Shown here: positions 1-10,187 of the stretch, piece by piece
Position numbering within the stretch: the stretch's first letter is position 1
Layout: the number at the start of each line of letters is the position of its first letter
Assembly (NCBI RefSeq): GCF_027579695.1
Contig: NC_083570.1
Span: 9,978,551-10,042,550 of the forward strand
DNA length: 64,000 bases
Source of the DNA: Neoarius graeffei
Lineage: Eukaryota > Chordata > Actinopteri > Siluriformes > Ariidae
Reading direction: 5' to 3'
Position numbers and translations under genes: made by a program
Notes under the pieces: model-generated
What the model was told of the DNA's origin: nothing
The model's database searches: none
The model's input: only the letters and a program-made list of their open reading frames with translations

Positions 1-111
1 TATTTACACTTTATTTACAATGAAAATATATACAAATTAAAAAAGCTGGTAGAAACCATATGTAATGAATGAAATCGAAATGTAAGCTGATCTCTTACAA
101 TACACCACACC

Positions 112-1130
112 CAGTGGCGATCCTAGAGTGATTTACTCCCCGGGCGAAACCCGTGCTGGTGCCCCCCCCCCAGCCCAACCCAACAACCACCACCTAAGAA
201 AACACTAACTTCGTCCAGAACACACACGACCCCATACACAAACTCACAACAGCTATTTTCAAGAACAAATTTCCAGTTTTAATGACTAGTGCAATAAAAA
301 ATACAAAGATAAACAATAAAAGATAAACAATAAACAAAAAGACTCAATGACTTCGCATTACAGCTATCCACAGCTATTTAAGAAAGCACAACTGCACTAC
401 AGCACCACCCGATGGTCAAAATATTGCACAAGTCAGTCAGTTTTACCAACAGAGTGCACAATGAATTATCATAGAGTACCATTCACCATTATTATTAACA
501 AGAAGACTTAAACCTCCATTAAAGTCGCACCATATAAATAACAAAAGAAGCTAAACAGTTAAACAATCACAATTACAGAATAACATGAAGTGACAAAAGA
601 TCTAAAAATACTATACATTAAAGTGGCAAAAATGGTAAAACGCAATCATGTATCATAAATAAATGAACTAATGACAGAGAAGAGGTAAATCCGATACATA
701 TTACTGTACACATAAGAAATAACAAACACTATTATGTATCATAAATAACAAGAAGTAACAAATGAAGAAGTTAACACTCTTTAAAGTGGCAAAAATGGCA
801 AACCACTATAATTTGTCATAAATAACAAGACGTGCAAAAGAAGTAAGAGGAAAACAGTCTATATACATTTAAGTGGCAATTATATTCAGGATGCAAAAGT
901 GAAAGCACAACCTAAAAGTTGGCTTTTCTGGCCTTCCTGGATGCAAATTCTTCCACAATGTCTTCATATGAGATTTGTTCCCCTAAGGCGTGGTTTATGC
1001 TGATCACAGCAAGGCCACTGAAACGTTCCTGTGACATTGTTGACCTTAGGTAAGTCTTGATCAGTTTTAGCTTCGAGAAGCTCCTCTCTGCCTGAGCCAC
1101 AGTGACAGGCAGGGTGGCAGGCTACACTAC
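112..1130 (-). mobile_element. hAT transposon fragment, ZMYM1-like transposase C-terminus
   Basis: The frame at 912-1100 (- strand) reads ERSFSKLKLIKTYLRSTMSQ and continues to a FASRKARK tail. This is the C-terminal dimerisation segment of hAT transposases often annotated in fish as zinc finger MYM-type protein 1-like. The left edge starts with cagtggcga, a hAT-like terminus related to those at 30,982 and 4,700. The rest of the transposase is missing, and the region between the terminus and the frame is AT-rich with no other frame. It is a dead remnant; the family call rests on recall of the motif. Confidence 0.6.
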
Positions 1131-1837
1131 TATGACATTACACAGAGTCTTAAGTAATACATGACGACTTGATCATTGCCATTCTGGTAACAGCAAATTT
1201 ATAACGGGCCGTGTCCGCGACGTACAACACACGACGAGAAATGTTTAAACGACCATGTAAAGCTGTTAACATTCTGTTGGCTAACACAGAGCCCAACGTT
1301 AACCCCAAGGCAATAACAGCAATAACTTTAAACGTTTTGTTGCAAAGCCTAATCGTTATGCTGAAATTAATTTCGTGTTGGGGGTCAGGCCAGGCCAGGT
1401 CGTCCGACTTAGCAAGCATCAATAAAACAGTACGTTTACATGCACATCCAAATCGAGCTACTGTCGGTAATCGAGCTAAGGGTCCCAGCAGGGGTGCCAG
1501 AGAAATCCAATCCTACATGCACACAAGGAAATCGAGCTATTGTGTGAGGTGCATTGTGCACCCGAGCCACAGGTGGCGCTACACACCCCATCGTGTTGGT
1601 ACACTTCCGGTTGTCGTCATGAAGAAGAGCTATTCAAGCGTCTAAACAAAGTTATCAGTTCCGTGTTCACAAGAAGAGTGTTTGTAGTTTGTATGTACGA
1701 ACAGAAGTGTTCCTAATAAAATGGCCACTAAGTTGAAGTTGATCTGTAATGGTGAACATATTAACTGTTAGCCTGCTAACATGCTAATAACTTACCAACT
1801 AATTAGACTGAATAGACTGTTGCCTTAAAAATGATAT

Positions 1838-1842
1838 ATATG

Positions 1843-1915
<73 letters not shown>

Positions 1916-1920
1916 CTTTT
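1838..1920. repeat. (TA)n microsatellite followed by poly-T tract
   Basis: About 60 bases of alternating T and A are followed by about 20 T and a TTTTC run. The frame through it (YIYIYI) is not a gene. Confidence 0.95.
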
Positions 1921-2468
1921 TCTTTTATGAGCAACTATTATTAGGCCACTCAGTAGCCTATGGAGTTTATTCAATCCAAATGTTTGTGTTGAGAGAAATT
2001 GCATGCATCGCTGTATCAGTATGGACTTGTAACATTCTGTATGCACATTATGGATACTCCAGAGCCCTCCAGCAAACATCATCAATAATCAGGATTACAA
2101 AATGTATTCCTTTGTTTCCTCCATTTATTGACTTATTGTATGTGATCAAACGTATGCCTTGATGAATAACGACACTAGTTTTTTGATACAATTACAGAGT
2201 GCACTGCAAGAAATCCACTCAGTGTTTTTGGTTTCTTTTAGGCATCACACATTTATTAGAAAACACAGCAAATGTTCAAATATTCAAGTTAAATTCTTAG
2301 CAACAGTATCAATAAATCCACACATGAACAATAGCAATGATATCTATGACCACAGCTAATGTGCAAAATATTAAAGTTAAATACTTAATATCAACAAATC
2401 CACACATGAACAATGGCAAATAACACCTAGACTTAATTATACAATAAAGATACCTATGAAAAAAGGTG

Positions 2469-2841
2469 GGCGGCACGGTGGTGTAGTGGTTAGCGCTGTC
2501 GCCTCACAGCAAGAAGGTCCTGGGTTCAAGCCCCAGGGCCGGCGAGGGCCTTTCTGTGTGGAGTTTGCATGTTCTCCCCGTGTCTGTGTGGGTTTCCTCC
2601 GGGTGCTCCGGTTTCCCCCACAGTCCAAAGACATGCAGGTTAGGTTAACTGGTGACTCTAAATTGAGCGTAGGTGTGAATGTGAGTGTGAATGGTTGTCT
2701 GTGTCTATGTGTCAGCCCTGTGATGACCTGGCGACTTGTCCAGGGTGTACCCCGCCTTTCGCCCGTAGTCAGCTGGGATAGGCTCCAGCTTGCCTGCGAC
2801 CCTGTAGAACAGGATAAAGCGGCTAGAGATAATGACATGAG
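2469..2841 (+). mobile_element. Mermaid-type tRNA-headed SINE (copy 1)
   Basis: The head GGCGGCACGGTGGTGTAGTG matches a tRNA-like pol III A box region, and a degraded B box (gggttcaagcccc) follows. The body holds the conserved ctccggtttcccccacag and ggttaggttaactggtgac blocks. The tail is gcggctagagataatgac. A perfect 13-bp target duplication, ATGAAAAAAGGTG, flanks it (2456-2468 and 2842-2854). All long frames across this repeat family are repeat-derived and not genes. Confidence 0.93.
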
Positions 2842-3139
2842 ATGAAAAAAGGTGATTTTTTTTTTCACACAGTGTGATATCCGGACTTCGTAATTCATCA
2901 CACCTCCTCCTGCTTCGCAACTTCTAGGATGTACACCTCTGTTGTGCACATAGAAAAACTGCCAGCTGCTCTAAGCTGCGCTAATAGATAGTTTTCACAT
3001 GACGTCACAGAGTCGGGGATTCCCTGGTGGCGGCCATCTTGGAGGGCTAGCTTACCGTACGGGTCACTGAGCACACATTGTAGCGCGCGAGTTACATTCA
3101 TTTATATATTATTTACATTACTATTATTTAAAGTTAGCA

Positions 3140-3339
3140 ATGGTGCACACCTGTTGTATTCACGGCTGTCGTAATAGGTCAGATGATGACGTCAAGCGGA
3201 GCGTTTATGGAATTCCCACTGTATGGGAGCAAACAAAGAAACTCAGCATACAAAGGAGAAATCTATGGCTTGCGAGAATCAACCGCAAGGATTATCAGCC
3301 TTCCAAACACAGCAAAGTCTGCTCCGATCATTTTATAAG
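3140..3339 (+). CDS. THAP zinc-finger first exon of a transposon protein
   Basis: Translation from the ATG gives a THAP (C2CH) DNA-binding domain: a CCIHGC start (zinc cysteines), a short aromatic YGIPT block, LWLARINRKD, then VCSDHF with the last Cys and His. The frame meets a good splice donor (agtg/gtaagt) near 3339 and stops soon after if unspliced. THAP domains bind DNA in P-element, Kolobok and ISL2EU-type transposases and in domesticated host proteins. It lies inside the inverted-repeat element 2986-4386 and no downstream exon is present, so it is a remnant and not a host THAP gene. Confidence 0.7.
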
Positions 3340-3587
3340 TGGTAAGTTGTTTAAATAAACAATCAATTGTGTTTAAGTTTGTTTTTGGAAACCAAAACAT
3401 CATGTGAACAATCTCTGGAGAATGCCTAACTGGAACCGCTGAGTGTACGTTTACATTGTAATGTACACTTAATATCGCTCGTTTGTCACGTTTCTATTTG
3501 AAACTTGTCACTTCACTCACGCAAGGGTCATTTTTGAAAAACATTTTAGGTCTATTCTGTATGATTTAATGTGTGTTTGGGATGCAA

Positions 3588-3954
3588 ACAGCGCGCCTTT
3601 TGGCGGATGCCGCCTGAATCGCGCAGATCCGTTTTTTTTTTTAGGGGGGGCGTTGGAGTGTCTGATTGTAATTTCAGAGTAAATTCTGTATTAAAAATTA
3701 CTAAATAAGCAAATCAGTTACAGTCCATGAAACAGGAAGTATAAGGATGAGAAAAAAAACAGTTTAAATCGGGAAGCTGCGCACATTTGTGCAGCCTGAG
3801 CGGTGTGCAGGACTGCACAAATGTGCGCAGCTTCCCGATTTAAACTGTTTTTTTCTCATCCTTATACTTCCTGTTTCATGAACTGTAACTGATTTGCTTA
3901 TTTAGTAATTTTAATACAGAATTTACTTTGAAATTACAATCAGACACTCCAACG

Positions 3955-3985
<31 letters not shown>

Positions 3986-4037
3986 AAAAAACCCCGGATC
4001 TGCGTGATTCAGGCGGCATCTGCCAAAAGGCGCACTG
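3588..4037. repeat. Long imperfect hairpin (arms about 207-225 bp)
   Basis: Arm 3588-3794 is the near-perfect reverse complement of 3813-4037 around an 18-base loop. For example, gggaagctgcgcacatttgt on the left pairs with acaaatgtgcgcagcttccc on the right. The arms differ mainly in homopolymer length (poly-T and poly-G on the left, poly-C and poly-A on the right). It lies between the two gene fragments of the ISL2EU-like element and may be a foldback insertion or a rearranged subterminal region. Confidence 0.9.
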
Positions 4038-4092
4038 TGAATATATAAAGTTGTATATATCAGACAGCCTTTAAAGTTTGATGAAGTCAGTT

Positions 4093-4278
4093 TCAGGCTT
4101 TGGAGCAGGCTTTGGCAGTTTCAGGCTTTGGCAGCCCTGCATAGTCACTTGAAAATGCATCTTTGTCCACTTCGTAGGGGTCAATTCCCCCAATCAAGGC
4201 CAGTTTGGCTGCATACCGTTGTCGTGAGATGTCGTCTAATGTATTTATATACTTCTGTTTGCTTGATTTTGCCGACAT
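4093..4278 (-). pseudogene. N-terminal fragment of a YqaJ-type transposon-associated protein
   Basis: The protein starts MSAKSSKQKYINTLDDISRQ and continues RYAAKLALIGGIDPYEV. I recognise this opening from fish proteins that carry SWIM and YqaJ exonuclease domains and accompany some THAP transposons. It stops after 61 residues, so the nuclease domain is absent. The start codon sits about 110 bases inside the right terminal repeat, which would hold its promoter. It converges with the THAP exon at 3140. The recognition is from memory of the motif and needs a search. Confidence 0.5.
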
Positions 4279-4399
4279 TGATCTTTTATTTTAGAAAACT
4301 GACTATATAAATTCGTCTGAGATAACGTAGCCGGTAGTGGCGATGGTCCGTTCCCCGGAATGCCGTGACGTCAGTGAAAACTATCTATAGCGGCTCTGT

Positions 4400-4702
4400 G
4401 CAGACATGGAGCTACACATTTCACTGTCCCACGCCCAGAATCAGACTGTACCATTGGTAAAAAGGGTTGAGGGGTGAAATGACAATATCATAAATAATTC
4501 AAGAAAAATGTTATAGCAAATCATAACCATGTATAATTTGCATATTTTAACAGATGAAATGAAATATTTTATTTCAAAAACGTACACAAGGCAATACTAT
4601 TAAAATAATATTAATATCCCTCACAGGCCCCCCTGTCAGTGCCAGGCCCTTAGAATCGTCCCAACTTCCCCCCCCCCCCCCCCCCTAGCGGCGCCCCTGG
4701 GT
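4400..4702. mobile_element. Terminal piece of a hAT-like element
   Basis: The end ctagcggcgcccctggg (to about 4700) is the reverse complement of a cccaggggcgccgctag hAT-type terminus, related to the one at 112. A poly-C tract (about 4668-4685) precedes it. No frame is present. How it relates to the fragment at 112-1130 is unclear, because the element 1428-5065 overlaps the interval between them. Confidence 0.4.
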
Positions 4703-5553
4703 GCGTACATGCCCAGACACAAGTGTTCCTAATAAAGTGGTGGCTAAGGTGACGCGTCATGCCGACCAAGGCTGTTTTTTTTTTTTTTTTTTCCGACCGA
4801 GGCTGTCGTGTTTCCCGCTTGTGGTCTCGTCACTCCCGGAAGGGGCAGTGCTGAAGTAAGTAGCTCGACTACGTAGCTCGATAGGGTTTACATGCACTAA
4901 GTAGCTCGGCAAAAATCGCATAACCTAGGTCGTGTAGCTCGATTACGAGAAATCAAGTTCGGTTCAATTTCAGCCGAGCTAAGGTGTTTCCATGGCATTT
5001 AGAACTTCGATTTCAGTTGAGCAACGGCAGAAATTCGATTTTCTCTATGTGCATGTAAACGCACTCAATAATATAAGGCTAATTAGGGCACTAATTCATG
5101 TCACTCACTGAAATTGATTCATAAGCATACCTTTTTCTTTTGCTCGTTTCTCCTCCTCTTCTTTCCTTTTCTTCCAGAATTGGGCACCTGATGGCTTTGA
5201 CCTTTTCCTATTCATTAGATCTATCTCCGAGTACGGCTCCGTTTATTTGTCATTCGACCTCCTCCTGAGTGATTCCCCCTGCCTTCCCCCAACACAAACT
5301 CACCGTCAGTGTGTAGTGGTGATCACCTAACGCTTTTCCCCGGACATGTCCGTTTTTCACGTCCTGTCCGGGGCGTCCGGGTTTTTTTTTAGAAAGTGGG
5401 GAAATGTCCTGTTTTTTATTACCTTTCATTGGACCATTAAATTGACCGGCACTAGGGCATTGCGCACGGCGCTGCGTGTGACGTAATCCCTGAGCCGCGT
5501 CAGTGCGATCAGCTTTTTATAATCAGAAGACAGGCTGTCAGTACGCCAGCAAC

Positions 5554-7506
5554 ATGCCGAAGCGCAAATGCACGTTTACAGACGACTTACAAAAGAAGTT
5601 CCCCGCTTTCAGACCGGGTCGAGACAAGTGGGAAGCTTTGTGCACAGTGTGCAAAGCAGGTACATATGTCTCGGTGTCCAGTGGAGGTGCCAGGGATTTA
5701 AAATTCCACCTGGACACCGAGAAACACAAAAAAGCTGTTCGAGGCGAGAGTACCTCAAAGTCGATAACAGAGTACTTTGTGAAACCAGGGAACGAGGATG
5801 CCGTGAATGCAGCGGAGGGTGCCTGGTCATTTCACACAGTGAAACATCATAACAGTTATCGGTCTATGGACTGCACGAGTTCATTGTTGAAAAAGACCCT
5901 CCCCGATTCTGACACGGCCAAAAAGTTCAGTTGTGCCTGTACTAAGACGGAGGCAATTGTTAACGGTGTTCTGGCACCTCACTCTGTCGAATTGGCGCAC
6001 GAAGCGCTCAATGATATCCCATTCTGTGGTGTTAGTACTGACGGGAGTAATCACGGTGCAGTAAAAATCTTCCCCATAATTATCCAATACTTTGATTGGA
6101 AGAAGGGTGGTGTGCAGACCAAATTAATTGAAGTGAAAGATACACCAAATGAGACAGCAACCACCATCGCAAACTACTTAATGGAAACATTGGCAAAGAA
6201 CAATTTGTCTTCCAAATGCGTCGCATTTACTGGGGACAATTGTAACACTAATTTTGGTGGAACCCGACGTGACGAAGGGGGAAACAATGTATTTGCGAAT
6301 TTGAAAAGATTGCTGCAAAACAAAACACTGATTGGCGTGGGTTGCCCAGCGCATATACTGAACAATTGTGTCCATCACGGGGCAGACACACTTGATGTGG
6401 ACCTTGAAAATATCATTTTTAAAATATACCAGTACTTCCACATTTACACCGTGCGTACTGAGTCCCTCAAAGAGTACTGTGATTTTGCTGACATTGAGTA
6501 CAGGAGGATGCTTTCACACAGCAAGACAAGGTGGCTCTCTCTGTTCCCAGGCACAGAGAGGATGCTACAGATGTTCCCTGCTTTAAAAGCATTCTTTATG
6601 TCTCAGCAAAAGCCACCCATGGTGATCAAGGCGTTTTTTGAAAACCCATTTAGTGAGATATACTTGTGGCACATGCACTCACTCATGTCCATCTTCCACA
6701 ATCACATTCAAGAAATGGAAAGGGAGAATAACTCCATCATGGAGGTTAAGAAAATATTGAGCAGCATCCACAACATTCTTCTTGAACGGAAGAACAACAA
6801 TTTCATGTCCCTCAAAGTTAAGGGACTGCTGGCCGAAAATCGCAGAGATGGACTTGAAGAGGGCTGTGACAAGTTCATGGCTGATGCGCTCGGCATGTAC
6901 AGTTCATGTTTAGAGTATCTGGAGAAGTGGATGACTCCCATGGAAGAGTTCTCACCATTCATGTGGATGGACATGAGTGAGCCACCAAAGTGGAATGATG
7001 TGGAGGCCTGCATCAAGTACCTTGGAGAGAAGGGGGTGCCAATTGATGACGTTAAATGTTTAGACCAGGTTGCCAATCTGAAGAAATTCATTGAAAGCTG
7101 CAGTGACGATGAGTTCATGGGTCTGCAGGTGCACCAGAAGTGGACCAAATACTTTGAGAAGGCCAAAAATATTGCATGCTACTCAGAACTGCTGAAGATT
7201 GCACAGTTTGTCTTTGCACTTCCTTCTCACAATGCAAATGTGGAGAGAGTTTTTTCACTGATGCAGAGCCAGTGGACAAAGGAGAGGAACCAGCTCTCTG
7301 TTGAATCATTGAAAGGGATTCTATTTGTGCAATACAATTTCAAAGATATGTCTTGCAAAGACTTTCATGCTTATTTGTTGAGCAACAAAAAACTGCTGAG
7401 AAAGATCAGCTCTACAGCAAAATATCAATGGGCAAACAAGGAGGATGAGGAAGAAAAAACAGACGAAGAGGAGGAAAAACCAGACGAAGAGGAAGATGAG
7501 GATTAA
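5554..7506 (+). CDS. hAT-family transposase (BED finger, RNase H-like fold, hAT dimerisation domain)
   Basis: One uninterrupted frame runs 5503-7506 (667 codons). I prefer the Met at 5554 (MPKRKCTF, about 650 residues), because the first 17 codons look non-coding. An N-terminal BED-type finger has CTVC and HLDTEKH. The RNase H-like core shows the acidic motifs STDGSN and FTGDN. The C-terminus carries the dimerisation block FVFALPSHNANVERVF with the conserved glutamate, then an acidic EEE/DEE tail. hAT transposases cut and paste DNA and make 8-bp duplications. Intactness suggests a young copy or a conserved one. A domesticated gene is possible but unlikely, given the inverted fragment next door. 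Confidence 0.88.
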   Translation: MPKRKCTFTDDLQKKFPAFRPGRDKWEALCTVCKAGTYVSVSSGGARDLKFHLDTEKHKKAVRGESTSKSITEYFVKPGNEDAVNAAEGAWSFHTVKHHNSYRSMDCTSSLLKKTLPDSDTAKKFSCACTKTEAIVNGVLAPHSVELAHEALNDIPFCGVSTDGSNHGAVKIFPIIIQYFDWKKGGVQTKLIEVKDTPNETATTIANYLMETLAKNNLSSKCVAFTGDNCNTNFGGTRRDEGGNNVFANLKRLLQNKTLIGVGCPAHILNNCVHHGADTLDVDLENIIFKIYQYFHIYTVRTESLKEYCDFADIEYRRMLSHSKTRWLSLFPGTERMLQMFPALKAFFMSQQKPPMVIKAFFENPFSEIYLWHMHSLMSIFHNHIQEMERENNSIMEVKKILSSIHNILLERKNNNFMSLKVKGLLAENRRDGLEEGCDKFMADALGMYSSCLEYLEKWMTPMEEFSPFMWMDMSEPPKWNDVEACIKYLGEKGVPIDDVKCLDQVANLKKFIESCSDDEFMGLQVHQKWTKYFEKAKNIACYSELLKIAQFVFALPSHNANVERVFSLMQSQWTKERNQLSVESLKGILFVQYNFKDMSCKDFHAYLLSNKKLLRKISSTAKYQWANKEDEEEKTDEEEEKPDEEEDED

Positions 7507-7910
7507 TCAGGAAACTAAAGATAGACTATTGATATTTTTTGTTAGTTTTTTTTTTACATTTTTGAGTTATTTTTAAAGTAAATATACAAGAGGTATTTTT
7601 GTTAATTAGCTAATTTGTTAATTTATCTTTTCCAATAGCCTACAGATCAGACATTATTTCTTTCATTACTGAAATTGAGGCTAACTGAGTATCAGCATGT
7701 TTGTTATTGGGAGTTGAGAGTTATTGTTAACTTTTATTGTTAATATGAGTGAATGTGGTTTAGATGAGACATTATTTCTTTCATTGTGTCATTCATTCAT
7801 TACAGAAATTGTAAAGCATTTTTGAATAAATACATTTTAAATATCATTTGTTATTGGAGTTATTGTTGACCTTTATGAAAAGCATTGTTAATAAACCAAC
7901 TTTAAATATC
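7507..7910. other. AT-rich 3' region of the hAT element
   Basis: There is no gene. The stretch holds T-rich runs and internal near-repeats (for example cattatttctttcatt twice, and ttattgttaa-type blocks). An aataaa at about 7825 could serve as poly(A) signal for the transposase. Confidence 0.5.
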
Positions 7911-7919
7911 ATTTTATTT

Positions 7920-8470
7920 GTATGTTTCTTAAGTGAGTGCATGTGCCATAAGTATATCTCACTAAATGGGTTTTCAAAAAACACCTTGATCACCATGGGT
8001 GGCTTTTGCTGAGACATAAAGAATGCTTTTAAAGCAGGGAACATCTGTAGCATCCTCTCTGTGCCTGGGAACAGAGAGAGCCACCTTGTCTTGCTGTGTG
8101 AAAGCATCCTCCTGTACTCTGTGTCAACAAAATCACAGTACTCTTTGAGGGACTCAGTACGCACGGTGTAAATGTGGAAGTACTGGTGTATTTTAAAAAT
8201 GATATTTTCAAGGTCCACATCAAGTGTGTCTGCCCCATGATGGACACAATTGTTCAGTATGTGTACTGGGCAACCAGCACCAATGAGTGTTTTGTTCTGC
8301 ATTTGGAAGACAAATAGTTTTTTACCAATGTTTCCATTAGGTAGTTTGCGATGGTGGTTGCTGTCTCATTTGGTGTATCTTTCACCTCAATTAATTTGGT
8401 CTGCACACCACCCTTCTTCTTCCAATCAAAGTGATTACTCCAGTCAGTACTAACACCACAGAATGGGACA
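7920..8470 (-). pseudogene. Partial inverted copy of the adjacent hAT transposase
   Basis: The - strand frame (7920-8302) repeats the central part of the 5554-7506 protein nearly word for word (for example YRRMLSHSKTRWLSLFPGTE). Upstream of it (8310-8460) are pieces matching the QTKLIEV and ETATTIANYLMETL regions, with deletions of the stretch encoding the GDNCN motif. Both the BED and dimerisation ends are missing. The close similarity means the two copies parted recently. Head-to-head copies like this can arise from a second insertion or aberrant transposition. Confidence 0.85.
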
Positions 8471-8557
8471 CCTTAACAGAGTGAGGTAAGTTTGTAGTTT
8501 GATATTGTTACTAACCCTACTACTACCCCCCCCCCCCCCTCCGCACTAAGGTGTCCT

Positions 8558-8937
8558 CATCTCATCTCATCTCATTATCTCTAGCCGCTTTATCCTGTTC
8601 TACAGGGTCGCAGGCAAGCTGGAGCCTATCCCAGCTGACTACGGGCGAAAGGCGGGGTACACCCTGGACAAGTCGCCAGGTCATCACAGGGCTGACACAT
8701 AGACACAGACAACCATTCACACTCACATTCACACCTACACTCAATTTAGAGTCACCAGTTAACCTAACCTGCATGTCTTTGGACTGTGGGGGAAACCGGA
8801 GCACCCGGAGGAAACCCACGCGGACACGGGGAGAACATGCAAACTCCGCACAGAAAGGCCCTCGTCGGACACGGGGCTCGAACCCGGACCTTCTTGCTGT
8901 GAGGCGACAGCGCTAACCACTACACCACCGTGCCGCC
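8558..8937 (-). mobile_element. Mermaid-type SINE (copy 2)
   Basis: Full-length reverse copy: the ctcatctcatctcattatct tail is on the left and the gtgccgcc head on the right. The flanking 14-bp target duplication is perfect: CACTAAGGTGTCCT at 8544-8557 and 8938-8951. It lies inside the right end of the hAT element, so it is younger than that element. Confidence 0.95.
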
Positions 8938-9459
8938 CACTAAGGTGTCCTGGTTTTCCCAAATCAAAATATGGTCACCCTAACTAACGCGAGAGGTGAG
9001 ACTGAACGATTTCAACTTGACCAATTGACCACCACGACCACAATAATCTTGGGAATTCATTCGGTTCATACACACAATCAAACGTACAGCCGTTTTGAAG
9101 TTGTTTGGATTGTTCTGCTTTTCTGTTCTCTCCTCTTTCTTGCGCGCACACGCACACACAAAAGCGTTTGCTCAATGTAATGTAATGTGGTCTGCACATT
9201 TGAGAGGCGTCTTGAGTTTGTGTCCTATGCATTGCGGCACCATATTTGGTTTGTTATTTAAATTATACGGGGTTTTGTGCCCACAGCAAACGTGACGCAT
9301 GATGGCTTTTGCTGCATGTTACACTTGTGTGTGTGTGTAACACTGCTGCAAACCCTTAATTACAGTTGAGCTACAAGAACTGACCAACTTCAGGTATTGA
9401 CGCCTCTTGTGGTGATGACGTCACCTGCGCAACTTTGGTATTGGGCTTCCCCATCCAAA

Positions 9460-9680
9460 ATGTTCACCCCCCCGTCTTGTTTTTTTTTTTTCGGGGTTTT
9501 TTTTTGGGGACCTTTTTTTTTTTTTGGGACCGTTTTTTTTTTTCGCGCCCGCGCTCATGCCGCCTCCCCCCCCCCGCGATGCCGCCCCAGGTGGCTGCCC
9601 GGTCGGACTGCCCCCAGGACCGCCCCTGACCACACCACTTGCGAATCCGCATGGGACTGAACTGAAATTCACCGCTGCCT
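9460..9680. repeat. Low-complexity poly-T/G/C tract
   Basis: Runs of T, G and C at 9470-9580 are followed by GC-rich sequence. The frames across it on both strands are compositional artefacts. Nothing else is visible from 8990 to 9460 except a short (GT)n at about 9328. Confidence 0.7.
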
Positions 9681-9775
9681 GTCTATATTTGAAATGAGCT
9701 GTCAATCAAAGAAAATATCCGGCCGCTTTCACCAATCACCAGTCTCCTCGCAGAAAGCTTTGCCATGTCCCTCCC

Positions 9776-10010
9776 ACTGTGAGGCTGGGAGTCCGTGGGC
9801 GGGCGTTTTCGCAGTATTTGTCCAATAATCATCTTGCATTTTGAGATTGAAAAGCGCAGAGCTCCCAAATGCCATTGAAGTCCACTGTGAGGCTGGGAGT
9901 CCGTGGGACTCCATGGGCGGGCGTTTTCGCAGTATTTGTCCAATAATCGTCTTGCATTTTGAGATTGAAAAGCGCAGAGCTCCCAAATGCCATTGAAGTC
10001 CACTGAGGCT
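9776..10010. repeat. Two-copy tandem duplication, unit about 110-120 bp
   Basis: The block beginning ctgtgaggctgggagtccgt and ending atgccattgaagtcca occurs twice in a row (about 9776-9885 and 9886-10004). The second copy has an extra gactccatggg-like insert. The long - strand frames here read through the repeat and have no recognisable domain. Confidence 0.85.
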
Positions 10011-10060
10011 GGGCTGCATCGTGCTGTCACGAGGGGGAAAAACTCACGCACACATTAGGC

Positions 10061-10152
10061 CAGTGGTTCCCAAACTTTTTGGCTGGGGACCCCCTTTTGG
10101 ACTTCAGAATATTTTTGGGACCCCCCCCACCACCCATTATGCAGTGTGTAGT

Positions 10153-10187
<35 letters not shown>

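Larger units (their letters stand above)
2986..4386. mobile_element. ISL2EU-like DNA transposon, internally deleted, with THAP and YqaJ gene fragments
   Basis: Terminal inverted repeats are seen: agatagttttcacatgacgt at 2986 and its near reverse complement ending at 4386 (acgtcagtgaaaactatct). They are flanked by AT on both sides (2984-2985 and 4387-4388). A THAP zinc-finger exon points right (3140) and a YqaJ-associated N-terminus points left (4278). A large hairpin fills the middle. In established classification, ISL2EU elements carry a transposase plus a YqaJ nuclease and make 2-bp target duplications. Assignment to that superfamily is inference. At 1.4 kb it cannot be autonomous. Confidence 0.55.
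1428..5065. mobile_element. Composite hAT-like non-autonomous element with nested insertions
   Basis: Inverted ends are seen: cagtacgtttacatgcacat at 1428 and its reverse complement (atgtgcatgtaaacgcact) ending at 5065. The flanks caataaaa (1420-1427) and caataata (5066-5073) match in 7 of 8 bases, as expected for a hAT-type 8-bp target duplication. Subterminal aatcgagcta and tagctcga motifs recur at both ends. Between the ends lie a TA/T microsatellite, a SINE, an ISL2EU-like element and a hAT-type end near 4700. No transposase of its own is visible. A shared stretch near 1706 and 4717 (gtgttcctaataaa) suggests the middle was added later. Confidence 0.5.
5307..8985 (+). mobile_element. hAT transposon with intact transposase frame plus partial inverted copy
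   Basis: The left edge near 5307 (cagtgtgtagtggtgatcac) and the right edge near 8985 (reverse complement ttagggtgaccatat) look like diverged hAT ends. The span holds a complete transposase gene (5554-7506), an AT-rich 3' region, then a reversed and deleted copy of part of the same gene (7920-8470) interrupted by a SINE. I could not find a clean target duplication, so the outer limits are approximate. Confidence 0.55.

Noticed and set aside
1211-1645. 144-codon + strand frame
   Set aside because: It crosses the boundary of the element starting at 1428 and includes its subterminal repeats; no domain seen.
2437-2949. Long frames across the SINE copies (also at 8551, 34,548, 37,561, 39,751, 44,254, 50,568 and 51,022)
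   Set aside because: The same frames appear in every copy because the repeat sequence is shared. They lack gene structure and follow the SINE, not a conserved protein.
9421-9705. Lys/Gly-rich frames on both strands
   Set aside because: They come from poly-T, poly-C and GC-rich runs; no domain and no neighbours to support a gene.
9683-10051. - strand frame of 122 codons
   Set aside because: It reads through a two-copy tandem repeat with a shared period; no recognisable motif.
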